Shown here piece after piece: positions 22,126-34,054 of a stretch of 64,000 bases of DNA. Positions within the stretch are counted from its first letter, which is position 1, and each line of letters opens with the position of its first letter. Both the position numbers and the translations under genes were made by a program. The stretch covers positions 1 to 64,000 of the forward strand of contig JAKLMB010000053.1 in NCBI GenBank assembly GCA_022813625.1, read 5' to 3'. Below the pieces are notes generated by a model. It had not been told where the DNA came from and did not search any database. It was given only the letters and a program-made list of their open reading frames with translations. The stretch is from Aaosphaeria pasadenensis. Lineage: Eukaryota > Ascomycota > Dothideomycetes > Pleosporales.

Positions 22126-25100
22126 GTCGCCGAGTGCAGTGTTCCGTGCTGGCGAAGAGGGAAGCTGAATCTTTGTTGGCGGACGTAGACCCGTTCGCGG
22201 CGCCTGGGAATTACTTTGTTAGTGGGCGGACGAAGCCTAAACAAATCGCGTACGAGGGAAGGCGCCGGCGTACCTGGTTTTCGTTGGTAGTGTCCATTGA
22301 CGTGACGAATGATGGCGATGGAGAATGGGTTTGCTGTATCTTTTCCTGCTGAATCAACTCGGTCAGTAGACCATCTCTTTGCGAACGCAAAAGGGACGGC
22401 GTAGTTGATTGACGAGAGAAGTTGGGGTTGGCCGTGAGTTGCTATCCATAACGGGGTCGGAGCGGCGATCGCTGTTGCCCGAGCAACCACAGCAAAGAGG
22501 GACCGTGCACCATTATCACCTTTGCGATGGACAACTTCGAATACTTGATCATTGTTGTAATTATTGTTGTAATTACTTGGAGAATTTTTTAAGTTCTCTT
22601 CTCTGGTGGGGTATCGGCATTGGATTCAAAGGGCGTGAGTGGTTGAATCCCGTTGATGCCATCGTTCATATAAATCTCTCTACCAAATACATCAATTGAT
22701 ATTACAGCAATGATGCCGAAGTTAGTCTTTCAACTTGAATCTGATACCACAATCTTCATTCATCTCCTAATCTTGAGCTGAGAGCATGGAAGGAATCGGT
22801 CTACCACTAAAACATTTTGACATGCGAACTTTCCTGCTCTGCTTCTATAGTGACACATTGAAGCTCATGCTCTGAGTTTCCCAGCTATCATTATCTACTG
22901 TATAATCGGAAAAGGTCGGAACAGAGACAGACAGAGGCATAGGTAGAAGGCAAAAGCTACTTATTCACAAACAAAACTGTACATGACTACATCGTCACCA
23001 TTCTCGTCTGAGAACCCCAAGCTAGCGAAGTGATCCTTTCGAGTTCTGATGCTTCTTGATTCTTAAATGGAGAGTAAGATTCCCACGTGCTATGTCTAGT
23101 ATGTTAAGCATGCATGTGTATGTCAATCAAGAACGGACGGTTTCGCTGTTAGATTATTCTTTGAGTAAGACCTTGGAGGCAGTACACCGTGTTGCGCATA
23201 TGTTGACGATCATCTTGAACATTGAGACGGAGAGGGGGCTATATATTTCTGCAAGAGAGGTAGATGACGGCGGAAGAGTGCATGTATACATGTTTTATCT
23301 TGGAAGGGGGGTAGGTTGATTGAATGTAGTTTGTGTAGATAGCTAAATCTGAGAGAAAGCATCTGTACGGAGTATAAGATGGAAGATAGGGATGGAAAGG
23401 GTCTTCTTCCCGTACGCAGCGGGTATGCAAGATGGATGGATAGATGAATGGTCAGGGATAGTAGAGCAAAGGTGGGCGAGTGGGGTGAATCATGACGTTT
23501 GACCTGCCATATCCTATATCGATGTCTGAGAAGCGATCGACGTTTCAGACGGTAGCATAGCGATGTAGAAAATGCGCATGTGACAGCATATGGCGATACA
23601 TGATGGCATTCTTCTGGAATGTGGTGTGCTGGAAATGGAAGCAAACAGGCCGACACGCGGGTCATTCATTGATTGAAGATTGGTCTTGTGGCTATTCTGG
23701 CTGCAAGGTAGATGGTGGGAGAGGTCGACGAGTGACCAAGTGCACCGATTCGTGTGGCTGCACAGAAACGGCTACGGGGTTGAGCAGCAGACGGGCGGGT
23801 GTCGGGTGGCAGTTCGGGAGAAGCGCCCGCTGTGATGCTTGTTGTCGTACAGGTTCGTCGTTGTTTGTCATTTGTATGTGAGTGAGACAGCAGCTTCTCC
23901 GTACTGTGTATCTGATAACATCAACATCATTCAAGACTATTGTTAGGACATGGTACAAGACTACGAGTATCAGTCAATGGGTAGTACGGAGTACTGTGTA
24001 TGCTCGTGGAAGCGCCAAGGTACTCGTAGGTACAGTCGAGTACACCTAGTGCAACGTAGTGCGGCAAAGTACATGAGGGATACTTGCAGATACTCCGTAG
24101 TCCATACGGAGCCCCAGCATATTGTATCTCTCATAGGCGATCTCACTAGCCGGTACGTCGAAGCGCGCCGATGATATCGATTGCTATAATTGGTGCATCA
24201 TCACATCAATCTAGCCCATCAGTCAGCATCCCCTTTCCGATGGCGAGGCTATCGTCGACAAGTGCGGAAGAATGTCACTATTTGTATCTACTTACCGACG
24301 AAGTCGAATACGTGTGTGACGATGTGATGAGACTGTTCGATTGGGTTGGGGGAGGCTGGAGGCTGGAGGCTGGGCTGGTCTGGGTGATGGTTAAGGTGCA
24401 GGAGAAAGGTCCCGGGTCTGTGCGCCACCAATCAGAGTGGAATATGGAGAACGGGTAGAGAGACTGTGGGTATTCATTCAGGCTCACGGCGCTTCAAGAC
24501 AGGTCGGACGTCTACCGTGTACTCCATACAATGACTGTCCTGTATGTCTCTCTCTTGTTAGTGGTCCATCATCTGGGTGGTCGCGAGGCGGAGGTCAGTC
24601 TTCCCCAGGGTTCCATCTGGCCGCCTTCACGGCCACATCTCGTCCATGGCCGCATCCAAGGCCATCCTTGGACTGGGGATGGGGTGCAGTCTGCAGATCT
24701 AAGACAAATATGTGCTAGAGCCGAAGTAGCCAAGTCTATGGTGGTGGGAGACGAGATTCCATCCGCAATTCATCCAGAAGACCACAGCCAACGCTCTCTT
24801 CCTCCTTCGTAACTCGTGTGTGTAATGTGAGGGTAAGCCTGTGAGGATGAGAGTCCCCCCTGTCGGCTGGGTTGGTGTGGGTGCCGGCCAGAAGAACTAT
24901 TGATCAGCCTTGAGTACGAGGGGACAGGACTGGACGGTAATGACCAATGGCACAGCACGGCACTCAGGAGGTGGGTGGGTGCATGTATTCCTCGCTACCA
25001 GAGCTGTCTTGGACAACGAAACGGATTCCATATGTACGAGGTTCTTGCGTCTGGATACTAGGTAGTAGGGAATTGTGGAATGACAGTCCATGTCACGATT

Positions 25101-26693
25101 TGAGAGTCGAGAGTCGGGAGAGTTCTGGCGGCTGGCTTCAAGTGGATACCATACCATTGATGGTGTTGTTCTTCCCGCTATGCATATGGATAGGATCCGT
25201 CCGTAGCGGCGTGGAAGGGTAGGGGACACACATTAGGGATAGTTCTGAGAGGTGCATCGGCCGGAGGCTGGTGTGGGCGTGGGATGGGGGGGACAGGATG
25301 AGAGGCAGAGGAGACAGAAGAGGTGGAGTCTGGCAGTCCAGTCTGGCGCATTGTCGTGCTTGATTCTGTGAATTGGCGGCGCTTTCATTTCCGCCCGCTC
25401 ATCGTCTAGTCCAATCCAAGTCCCAGTCCAGTCCAGTCCGGTCCATGAACCCCCTAAACTACCTCTACTGTCTAGGGACCTGAGACCTCTGTTGCGAAGA
25501 TATCCAGGCACTTCACTGGTAATCCGTGGATACGAGTAGTGACAAGGACATGTACTCAGTACCTACGGATTCACAGTGCTGGCTATAACATACCTTCCAC
25601 CAGGCGAGTAAATCAGATGTAGAAGAACAATGATAGTTAGCAAGAGATACGGGTATAGTAAGGAGTGGTATTAGTGCAAACATAACCGGTTACCATTAGT
25701 GTGTTGTTGGTGTTTGCTTGACAGTGAGAGGAGTGGTGGATTGTATACTGTACTCGGTACTGAATTGGAGTGTACAAAAGGGTAATAATTAATACAGACA
25801 TTATTGCTCATCTCCCATATCCTCCATCCCCCAGCATCTTCTGTGTAGTAAGAGTAATACTGTAATAGTGCAGTCCAGCAGTCCAGCAGTCCAGCAGTGC
25901 AATCCAGTGTCCACCCACGCGCGCTTCCAGCGTCCAGCACCAAACCAAACCGAACTGATCCAAACACTCATCTCCCATCCCATCCCGTCTCTTTCTCTCT
26001 ATCGCGCCCTCTCCATCTCTCCATCTCTCTTACACCCTCACCCTCTCCTCCTCCCTCTCCCTCCTTCATATCCTCCCTACCTCTCCAAACTCCGCCTCAT
26101 TTGCGCGCCTCTCCCACTCTCGCGCGCAATCGATCTGTGTGTCGCCATCGCTTTATATTGCCGTGTCGTCCAGCCCATCAGCAAGTTGTCGCCAATTACC
26201 CATTCGCGTTCACTGTCGCATACCACGATTATATACCCATACCAACGAGAGAAGCGGGAAGCTCAGATAACGGCCAACCCACCATCATATTATAATATCG
26301 TCTTGCCTCGCCTCGACTTTCTCTACTACTGTATACCTACCCTTACGTAGGAATATATTGTGTTGTATTGAAGGGAAGGAAAGACAGGACTTGTCATCGG
26401 ATCGGATCATCCATCATCCACGAGGGTGACCTCCAAGTTGGCAACCAACCAACCAACCAACCACGCGAACCAACAAAAGTAAGGAGCCATCCACGTCCAC
26501 TCCCTCTTTCACTCACTTCCACTTGCACTTGCACTTGCACTTCGCATCGCATCCCATCGCATACCATCATACCTCCTCCCCCCAACCACTACATCCACCA
26601 CCACCATCATTCCCCCCCTCTCCTTTCAATTCTCCATCCCTTGCCTGCTCTGCCCTGACAAGGCATTCGCATCCAGGACTGCGCTGCGCCGCC
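22126..26693. other. 4.6-kb gene-free region between the divergent kinesin and PSR1-like genes
   Basis: Contains repeated TACGGAGTAC/ACTCCGTA words (23364, 23897, 23983-23992, 24090-24115), a tandem tccagcag tract near 25871-25895, a long CT-rich leader at about 25970-26090, a (CCAA)n tract at 26442-26462 and (CACTTG)n near 26525. CT-rich tracts directly upstream of the coding start are typical of fungal promoters and leaders and belong to the phosphatase gene. No open frame has recognisable protein features. Confidence 0.5.
25970..26090 (+). promoter_or_regulatory. Pyrimidine-rich (CT) promoter/leader tract upstream of the PSR1-like gene
   Basis: About 120 bases of almost uninterrupted C/T on the plus strand, 600-720 bp before the ATG at 26694. 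Such tracts commonly mark the transcription start region of filamentous fungal genes. The exact start site cannot be set from sequence. Confidence 0.45.
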
Positions 26694-28808
26694 ATGAGCA
26701 GCGACCCAGCCGTCACCTCTCCTGCCGACGCTAGCGGACGGCCTCCGCCCCCCGACAAGTCTCTCGCTGCAGACGATCGGCTGGAGCAGCCAAACGGCAC
26801 TGGTAAGTCAATCATTCGTGATGCATCATTGCGTCCATTCAATTCGGATGATGCAAATCGCTGGCATCTCTGTTGCTATTGTCGCCTTCCATGCCGCCGT
26901 CGCCATTGTTTGTTGTGGTTGTTATTGTCTTGTTGTAATGGACCCGCCGCTAATTGAGTCGCCCCATTAGGTCTGCACCCTAATTCATCCGCCAACTCCA
27001 ACTCCATCGTTCCCCCTCAACGCTCATCCTCGCGCGGCGCTTCCTCTTCAGACGACCCCCTTCGAAACGGCTCTCGATCTACCCAAGGTGGTGAAGGCGC
27101 ATCCAGCACAGAACCAGAGCCCAAGAAGAAGCGGTCGTTTCTCAGCATCCCCAGGTCGGGATCGCAGTCCAAGGACGAAGAAAATACCCCCACAGGCACA
27201 GGATTAAGCGGAGCAACCGTGGCGGACTCGGAGAGCATCGGACGGGGCTCCAAACGGAGCTTCGGCAAGCGAAGGGCTGGCAGCACCGCCAGCAGCAAGC
27301 GCTCGCAGCAACAGCAGCAGTCGACACAGCCCACTGGCGCATCCGATCACGCGGAGAAGGTGCCCCCAGTCCCTGCCGAGCATCGCGAGGGTTCGACGAG
27401 GAGTAGGTCAAAGAAGTCGGGCGGAGGTTTGCTCTCCTGCCTGCCCTGCTTTGCACCCAAGGTTGAACGCTCTGCGGACCAGGAAGAACCGTCACAGAAC
27501 GCCAAGCAGGCAAGCAAGCCTCGATCGGTCAGAACCACCCAGGCAACCCCCACGAAGAAGTCCGACGCAAACGCCGCAGAATCGAGCACCGCAGACTCAA
27601 AAGAGCCCTTCGATGAGAAGGTGCCTGAGTCGGAGAAACAGCCCGTGCAGGGGGATGCAACGGTAGAATCCGCTTCCGAGGCTACGCCCAAAATAATAAG
27701 AACGCCATCGAAACGACATGCTGACGATCCTCTCCCACCTCTCCCACAATCTCAGCCCGGCCGATTAGACACCAATTCCATCCCCCAGATTGGTGTCCAA
27801 GGCCCGACTCCCGGAACCACGCCCGTGCAGCCGCGACCGTCCGTCGAGCAGGAGCAAATAATACATGATCAGACGCCGCATCAGGCAGAGATTGATAACG
27901 ACCTTGAGATGCGCGATGTTCCCATCTCCTCAAAGGACGTCCAGACAGATGAAGGTACTTCTACATCGACCGAGAGGAATGAGAAGGAGTCGCAAAGGCT
28001 CCCCGACCTACCGCCGCCACCTCCGCTAGAGCAACGACAAATCGCGATCCAGGAGCAACAGGCCAGAGACCCCGAGGCACAGGTACCGAAGAAGGAGATC
28101 AGCCTGCTGCCCCCCATTCGCCCCGAGTTCCAAGGAAAGAAGTGTCTTGTCCTGGATTTGGATGAAACGCTCGTGCACAGTAGTTTCAAAGTAATGCATC
28201 TCGTATCTTTTCCTAGGCGCGTCACGACTAACATGCACAGATCCTGCAACAAGCCGACTTCACGATTCCCGTCGAGATCGAGGGCCAGTACCACAATGTG
28301 TATGTCATCAAGCGGCCCGGCGTTGACGCATTCATGAAGCGCGTCGGTGAGCTTTATGAAGTTGTTGTATTCACTGCTTCCGTCTCCAAGGTACGTCCAT
28401 CCAGCCCCAATTCCCGTTGTTCTACTGACGCGTTCGTCTAGTATGGCGACCCCCTGCTCGATCAACTCGATATCCACGGTGTCGTACACCATCGATTGTT
28501 CCGCGAGAGTTGTTACAACCACCAGGGTAACTATGTAAAGGTAATTTCGCACCACTCCTAGATTATTGACGGGACCCAAAGCTCACACTCAATAGGACCT
28601 CTCACAGATTGGCCGTGACCTGCGCGACACCATCATCATCGACAATTCGCCCACCTCCTACATCTTCCACCCGCAACACGCCGTCCCAATCAGCAGCTGG
28701 TTCTCTGATGCCCACGATAACGAACTTCTCGATCTGATACCCGTCCTTGAGGATCTTGCCGGCCCCCAGGTCAGCGATGTTAGTTTGGTACTTGATGTTG
28801 CATTGTAA
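26694..28808 (+). CDS. psr1: NIF/FCP1-domain phosphatase of the PSR1/PSR2 type
   Basis: HAD-superfamily Ser/Thr phosphatase. Yeast Psr1/Psr2 are plasma-membrane enzymes in the sodium and general stress response. Five exons (26694-26802, 26971-28190, 28241-28390, 28442-28540, 28596-28808) give 596 aa, all in phase. Residues 1 to about 420 are disordered and rich in Ser, Pro, Lys and Gln, with LLSCLPCF (Cys193, Cys196) as a candidate palmitoylation site matching membrane attachment. The catalytic NIF domain occupies the C-terminal 170 residues: DLDETLVHSS (nucleophile Asp432, Asp434), IKRPGVDAFMKRV, VVVFTAS, and IIIDNSPTSYIFHPQHAVPI ending in WFSDAHDNELLDLIPVLEDL. Catalytic-domain introns are short, while intron 1 is 168 bp. 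The membrane location is inferred from the family and the Cys motif. Confidence 0.93.
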
Positions 28809-30675
28809 GAGGAATATACCACGCCACTACATAGTTTTGTCGCTCTCCCCGACCTTCCTCGGAGGCCCCATCGTCGACCGCGAATCATAAGGAGCGTTTC
28901 TACCCGTCTTTTCGACCTTCGAAGAAAGCATTCTCTAGGCTTCTTAGATGTACCTTTGTAATTCCACACTTGTAATCTGCATCTTTGAGCGAGCCCCGCA
29001 ATCAGCGGTTCTGTTGAGTTTGTTCCTCTGCATCTCCCACCCTCTTACTCTCTCCCGCCTTCTCCTTCCCCTCTACCTGACCAGATTTCCTCTGTCTCAC
29101 ACCCGGCTTCTTAAGGTTACAGAGAAGGTTGAATGTCATGTCGCGCAAGATTGTCTATACAAAAAAGTACCTAACCTTCTGACCTTTCCCCCGTGGATGG
29201 TCCTCTATTTATTTTTCCTTGTTACTGTTTGAAATTTCCGAGAAAGAGGGTGGTTTGAAGAAAGATTCTGATCGTATATGGACGGTGCTGGGTGGGGAAA
29301 CAGACGGACAGGCGCCTTGAACCGAAAGAAAACAAAAGGTGGAACAGAGGGCGAATACCGGCAGGACTCGAAAAGGGAGACTTACAGACTTAATTTCTCA
29401 GAGCATACCTATTCATACCCCCATCTTAACCCAGAACTCATTTCTTTTTCCTTTTCCTTTTCTTTTCTTATATACACACAACTGGTCCGTTTGTTTGTTG
29501 CTTGGGAGACATTCTTGGTATAGCATTTGCCCGCCGGCGGAGGGGGGGCCCAAATTCATCATCTGTTTTCGAACGCTTTTCGACACCCTGCGCGGTTTTG
29601 CTTTCTTTCTCCCCGGACCATTCGACATCTGTTCTTTCCTGCATAGCGGGGTCTGCTTCTTCTTGCAACCTTGATCATGTAAGGCTATCTGTTTGTCCGT
29701 TCTGTCTGGTCGACGATGGGCATCCACTCTACTCCTCCAATATATTTTCCTTTGTCTGTTCTAATGCCGTTGATTCCCCCTCTCATATCTGTTTGTTTTC
29801 GGCAGATGACAGTCTTCGAAAGCAAAACAGGCATTACCTGGTGGGCTTGGAGATGAGGCGGGAGATATGCTTGAGTCAAGCAAAGTACATTTCTATATTT
29901 TCATTTCTTTTCTTTTCCCGGATCCCCCCGACTCAGAAGCATGTATGTAGTGTTGTAGTAGTAGCTGTTCCAAGGCGCGTGAGGGCAATTAGATGCAAAT
30001 ATAAATAATTCTTAACTCCCTTCACAGTTGATGTTTATATATGTACGTGCCATCTGATGCGCTTGTTTCAGCCATGCAGCCATGATTGTCTCAAAGAAGA
30101 TAAGCACAACATTCTAGAAGGAAGATCGAAGGGGTTCTTGCATGAGGAGCTTAAGCATGAGCATGAGCATGAGGAATAGTCAAGGTTGATAGCTTCTAGT
30201 CAAGCTTGCTGGAGAGCTTGAGCTCGGTCCAATTGGCTATGACATATGACGATTGATGGATGGATGGCCGTCACGCTTGGCGGTGGGCGAATTTCACATG
30301 CCACACAAACTCGCGTCCATCTCATCTCATCCCATCCCCATCCTGTGACTTTCATCGACGATCAAGCTTCTGTGAGCTGAGCAAAGACAAGTCGTTTCGA
30401 ATACGGTGACTTGCAGCCGCCCTACGCGTCAAAAACAAAGATTGGATTGGGAAACCACAGTCGCTTCAAGAAAAAGAGTCACTGCCAGGGTCTTCAACTG
30501 CCGCCGCTAACCCAGTCCTGCCAACCTGCGACCACGGTCTGTCCAACTGAGGATTAAATATTACACCCACTCTACCTATACGGAGCACAACGACCACTCC
30601 CCTCCACCCCACGGTTCCGTTCACTCCTCATGGACCGGTAGTACCACACTTAGCGTTCATTGTCATTACTACAAT
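28809..30675. other. Intergenic region after the PSR1-like gene
   Basis: About 1.9 kb. The first part is T- and C-rich and probably 3' UTR. Around 30155-30175 there is a short (gagcat)n tract. A cluster of short overlapping frames at 29300-30000 on both strands shows no motif. The last few hundred bases contain the promoter and leader of the acyltransferase gene. No gene is called. Confidence 0.5.
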
Positions 30676-31880
30676 ATGGAGAAATACTCTCAATTCAGGG
30701 ACAAAGGTCAGTCTCCCCTCCTACGCCTTTCTAACCAGGATCAAGACTAACATACATCGTCGTAGGCACTGCCATCGCACCCTTCCTCCCCGTCCCCACG
30801 CCCACCTCCTCCGCACTCTGGACTCCCGTCCACATCCTCCTGTTCCTCGTCCGCCTCCCCGCCGTAACCTTCCTCTCCTTGTTCTACTTCACCTTCCTCG
30901 AATTCCTGCCCGTGGGCTCGTTCATCAAGACATGCGTGCTCTGGCTCATACTCGCCATCCCCGGCGTGTGGTGGGTAGACCTACAGGTTGACGGCGTCAA
31001 GCGAGGGTATGTCACTAACATCCATTCCTCCCTGTACGGCTCGACGGGGGCGCGGGCGCTCGCCGCGAACTTCTTCGCCGTGTCGCAGAGCACCAAGGCT
31101 GAGCAACGTGCGCGGGACAACAGGAACCTCGCCAACGCGAAAGACCACCTCCCGTACGCGGGCACCGTCATCGCGAGCAGCTTCACCAGCCCGCTCGACC
31201 CCCTCTACCTCGCCGGCATCTTCTCCCCCGTCTTCACGCGCTCCTACCCGGGCTACAAGAAGGTCGAGCAGATCTCGCTGCTCGGCGCCATACTCCTCGC
31301 GTTCGCGCCGCCGAAGCTCGAGCCGAACAACCCGGACAAGCTCGTCACGCTGCAGGAGCTGAAGAAGAGGAACCCCGGGTCCATCATCTGCGTGTTCCCG
31401 GAGAGCACTACGACGAACGGACGCGGTATCCTGCCGTTCAGTCCCAGCTTGCTGACCGCAGACGAGAAGACGAAGATTTTCCCGGTTAATCTCAGGTACA
31501 CGCCCGGAGACGTCACGACTCCCGTGCCCGGCAACTACTTCTCGTGGTTTTGGAGGTTGCTGTCTAAGCCTACGCATGTGATGCGGGTCAGGATCGCAAT
31601 GCCGCATTACATGGTGGCTGCACCGTCGGACAAGTGGGTGGATGATGTTGGCAATGACATGGGGTACGACACGAACATCTTCGACGACCTGAAGCTCAGA
31701 AACAGGACGGTGGAGAAGGACACGAGGAATGGCGAGAGCGAGGGCGTCGGCGAGGCTGAGCGGAGGGTGCTCGATCGGGTGGCGGAGGATCTGGCTAGAC
31801 TTGGGAGGGTCAAGAGGGTCGGACTGGGTGTAGTAGACAAGATCGAGTTTGTGAAGGTCTGGACTAGTAGGAGGCGGTAG
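30676..31880 (+). CDS. PlsC-type membrane glycerolipid acyltransferase (LPAAT-like, VPS66/LOA1 group)
   Basis: Likely transfers an acyl chain to lysophosphatidic acid or a related lysolipid at the ER or lipid droplets. Two exons (30676-30706 and 30766-31880, 59-bp intron) give 381 aa starting MEKYSQFRDKGTAIAPFLPV. Hydrophobic segments lie at about residues 27-53 (WTPVHILLFLVRLPAVTFLS and following) and 68-85 (TCVLWLILAIPGVWW). The acyltransferase block I reads SFTSPLDPLYLAG, where the usual NHxSxxD would be, so the position of the catalytic His is Phe. Block III reads FPESTTTNGRGILPF (usual FPEGT). Overall length and block order fit the fungal Vps66-like group. The catalytic substitution leaves activity uncertain. 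C-terminal 60 residues are charged and likely cytosolic. Confidence 0.85.
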
Positions 31881-32699
31881 TGGTGGGGGAGGATATGGGT
31901 GGTTTTCTGAGAGCAGGTGGCGAGATGTGTTGTTTTGAAGATAGGCACAGTACTCGGTGGAGTTGCCATTCGGCGGAATACGCATCATTAATCATTCCAT
32001 CCTAGCATACAGTTAGTCCTAGCATTAGAGGTAGGAATGGAGATTAGTAGTAGCAATCACGATATTCACAATTCAAAACATCAACTACATCTAATGCATG
32101 TTGCAATTTCAACAGAAACATTCACGATTGTTTACGACGATGAGATATGGTGTGTATTGATTGGTGCATGTGAATCCCCCACCATGGGTGTCGAGCATGA
32201 AGAAGCTGAATCCTTGCAGCGACTAATCACGAGCATTACCACTTCCCCGTAACTATTAACTACTGTGTAATGACTACTACAATGAATTACCAAAAGTAGC
32301 ATTTGATTGCTTTTTCTCGACTGATCTGCATACAAAAAAGAATACAGTACTACCTCACTGCATGCATGTACATGTCCACGGGAGCAAATAAGCTTTTCGC
32401 ACTTCCGACACTTGTTTTCGTAGCAATCGTTATTATCTAGTGTCTTTCTTTATTTGCTTGCTTGCTAAGCTCTTCGTCATAAGCGGATTTCTTTAATAAC
32501 TTTCGAAACTTTTGCCTGAGACCACAACAACACACATTACACAACACCACTCAAGGCTAACACAACGTCTGCCTATTTACGACACCCTTCCGTCCAAGAC
32601 ATTCGCCGACCACAGCCTACGCGTCTATATATCCACAGCCTGCTCCGCCCTTACGACCTTCCCTGGCCAAAGGAAATCTCTCAGGAAATCACCGCAGCC
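31881..32699. other. Intergenic region between the acyltransferase and SDS22 genes
   Basis: About 820 bp, AT-richer than the flanking genes, with no open frame over 75 codons showing any motif. The final 200 bp (CA-rich leader ending ...ggaaatcaccgcagcc before the ATG) is the SDS22 promoter and 5' UTR. Confidence 0.5.
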
Positions 32700-34054
32700 A
32701 TGAGCAGTTCCGAACCAGCTGCCCCGCCGCATGGTGAAACCGACCCCGCGAGCACAACCACACCAGCACAGCCAGAGACAAGCACAAGCACAAGCACAAG
32801 CACAGATGCACCTACTACCACGACAGCCCCCTCCTCCCACCCCGAAGCCGAGACCAAGGAAGACAAGCCCCGCGACAGCAAAGGCTGGGACGGCAAACTA
32901 CGCGTCGTCCGAGGCACCTTGGGCAACGGATCGGGCGACCCCAACGCCAGCGACGACGACAACGACGGCCCCTCTGAAGACGAAGGCCCACCGCCCGAGC
33001 AACTCGCCGCGGACGAAGACCTCCTCGACGACGTCGAAGACGACGAAGAGCAAATCGACCTCGTGCACTTCCGCGTGTCGAGCATCCCGGCCCTGAAGCT
33101 CGAGCGCTTCACGAAGCTCCAGCGCCTCTGCCTCCGCCAGAACCAGATCTCCGCCATCGAGATCCCGGACTCCCTCGCCCCGAACCTCGTCGAGATCGAC
33201 CTCTACGACAACCTCATCTCGCACATCAAGGGCCTCGATGCCTTCGTCGAGCTCACCTCGCTGGACCTGTCGTTCAATAAGATCAAGCACATCAAGCGGG
33301 TCGACCACCTGAAGAAGCTGAAGGACCTGTACTTCGTGCAGAACAAGATCAGCAAGATTGAGGGGCTGGACGGGCTTGACAAGCTGCGCATGCTGGAGCT
33401 CGGGGCGAACAGGATACGCGTGCGTTTCCCCCGGGAATACATCCCCCGCCCCCTGTAGAATATAATAGATACTGATGAATGGTCTCAGGAAATCGAAAAC
33501 CTCGACACCCTCACCTCCCTCGAGGAGCTCTGGCTCGGCAAAAACAAGATCACCACCATCACCAACCTCACGCCCCTCACCAACCTCACCATCCTCTCCA
33601 TCCAATCCAACCGCCTCACCTCCATCTCCGGCCTCGAATCCCTCACCGCCCTAGAAGAACTCCACATCTCGCACAACGCCATCACCGCCATCGACCCTTC
33701 ATCCCTCGCATCCAACACATCCCTCCGCGTCCTCGACATCTCCGCCAACCCGATCGAGCACCTCGCCGGCCTCGAGCACAACGCCCAGCTGGAAGAGCTA
33801 TGGGCGTCCAACTGCAAGCTGTCCAGCTTCGAGGAGGTGGAGCAGCAGTTGGGGGATAAGGAGGGACTTCAAACGGTTTATTTTGAGGGGAATCCCCTGC
33901 AGAGGGCGCAGCCGGCGCTGTATAGGAATAAGGTTAGGTTGGCGCTGCCGGGCGTGAGGCAGATTGATGCTAGTGAGTTTGCTCTTTCCTTTCCTTTTGG
34001 TGGTTTTGTTTGAGGGGTTGCTGATGATGCGGGGTTGTAGCGTTCGTGAAATGA
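32700..34054 (+). CDS. sds22: Protein phosphatase 1 regulatory subunit SDS22 (leucine-rich repeats)
   Basis: Conserved inhibitor-3/PP1 partner that helps assemble and localise the PP1 catalytic subunit in the nucleus for mitotic exit. Three exons (32700-33419, 33489-33972, 34041-34054) encode 405 aa. The last exon carries only four codons and the stop. Residues 1-115 are acidic and Ser/Thr/Pro-rich. From about 120 to 385 there are SDS22-type 22-residue leucine-rich repeats, for example LVEIDLYDNLISHIKGLDAF, LTSLDLSFNKIKHIKRVDHL and LKDLYFVQNKISKIEGLDGL, followed by the LRR cap YFEGNPLQRAQPALYRNKVR and LPGVRQIDATFVK. The cap sequence, ending in LxQIDATxV, is characteristic of SDS22 and supports the tiny last exon. 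All phases agree. Confidence 0.97.

Noticed and set aside
23210..23665. 151-codon minus-strand frame
   Set aside because: Composition is not protein-like (His/Ser/Leu/Tyr-rich), there is no domain, and it lies in a repeat-bearing upstream region.
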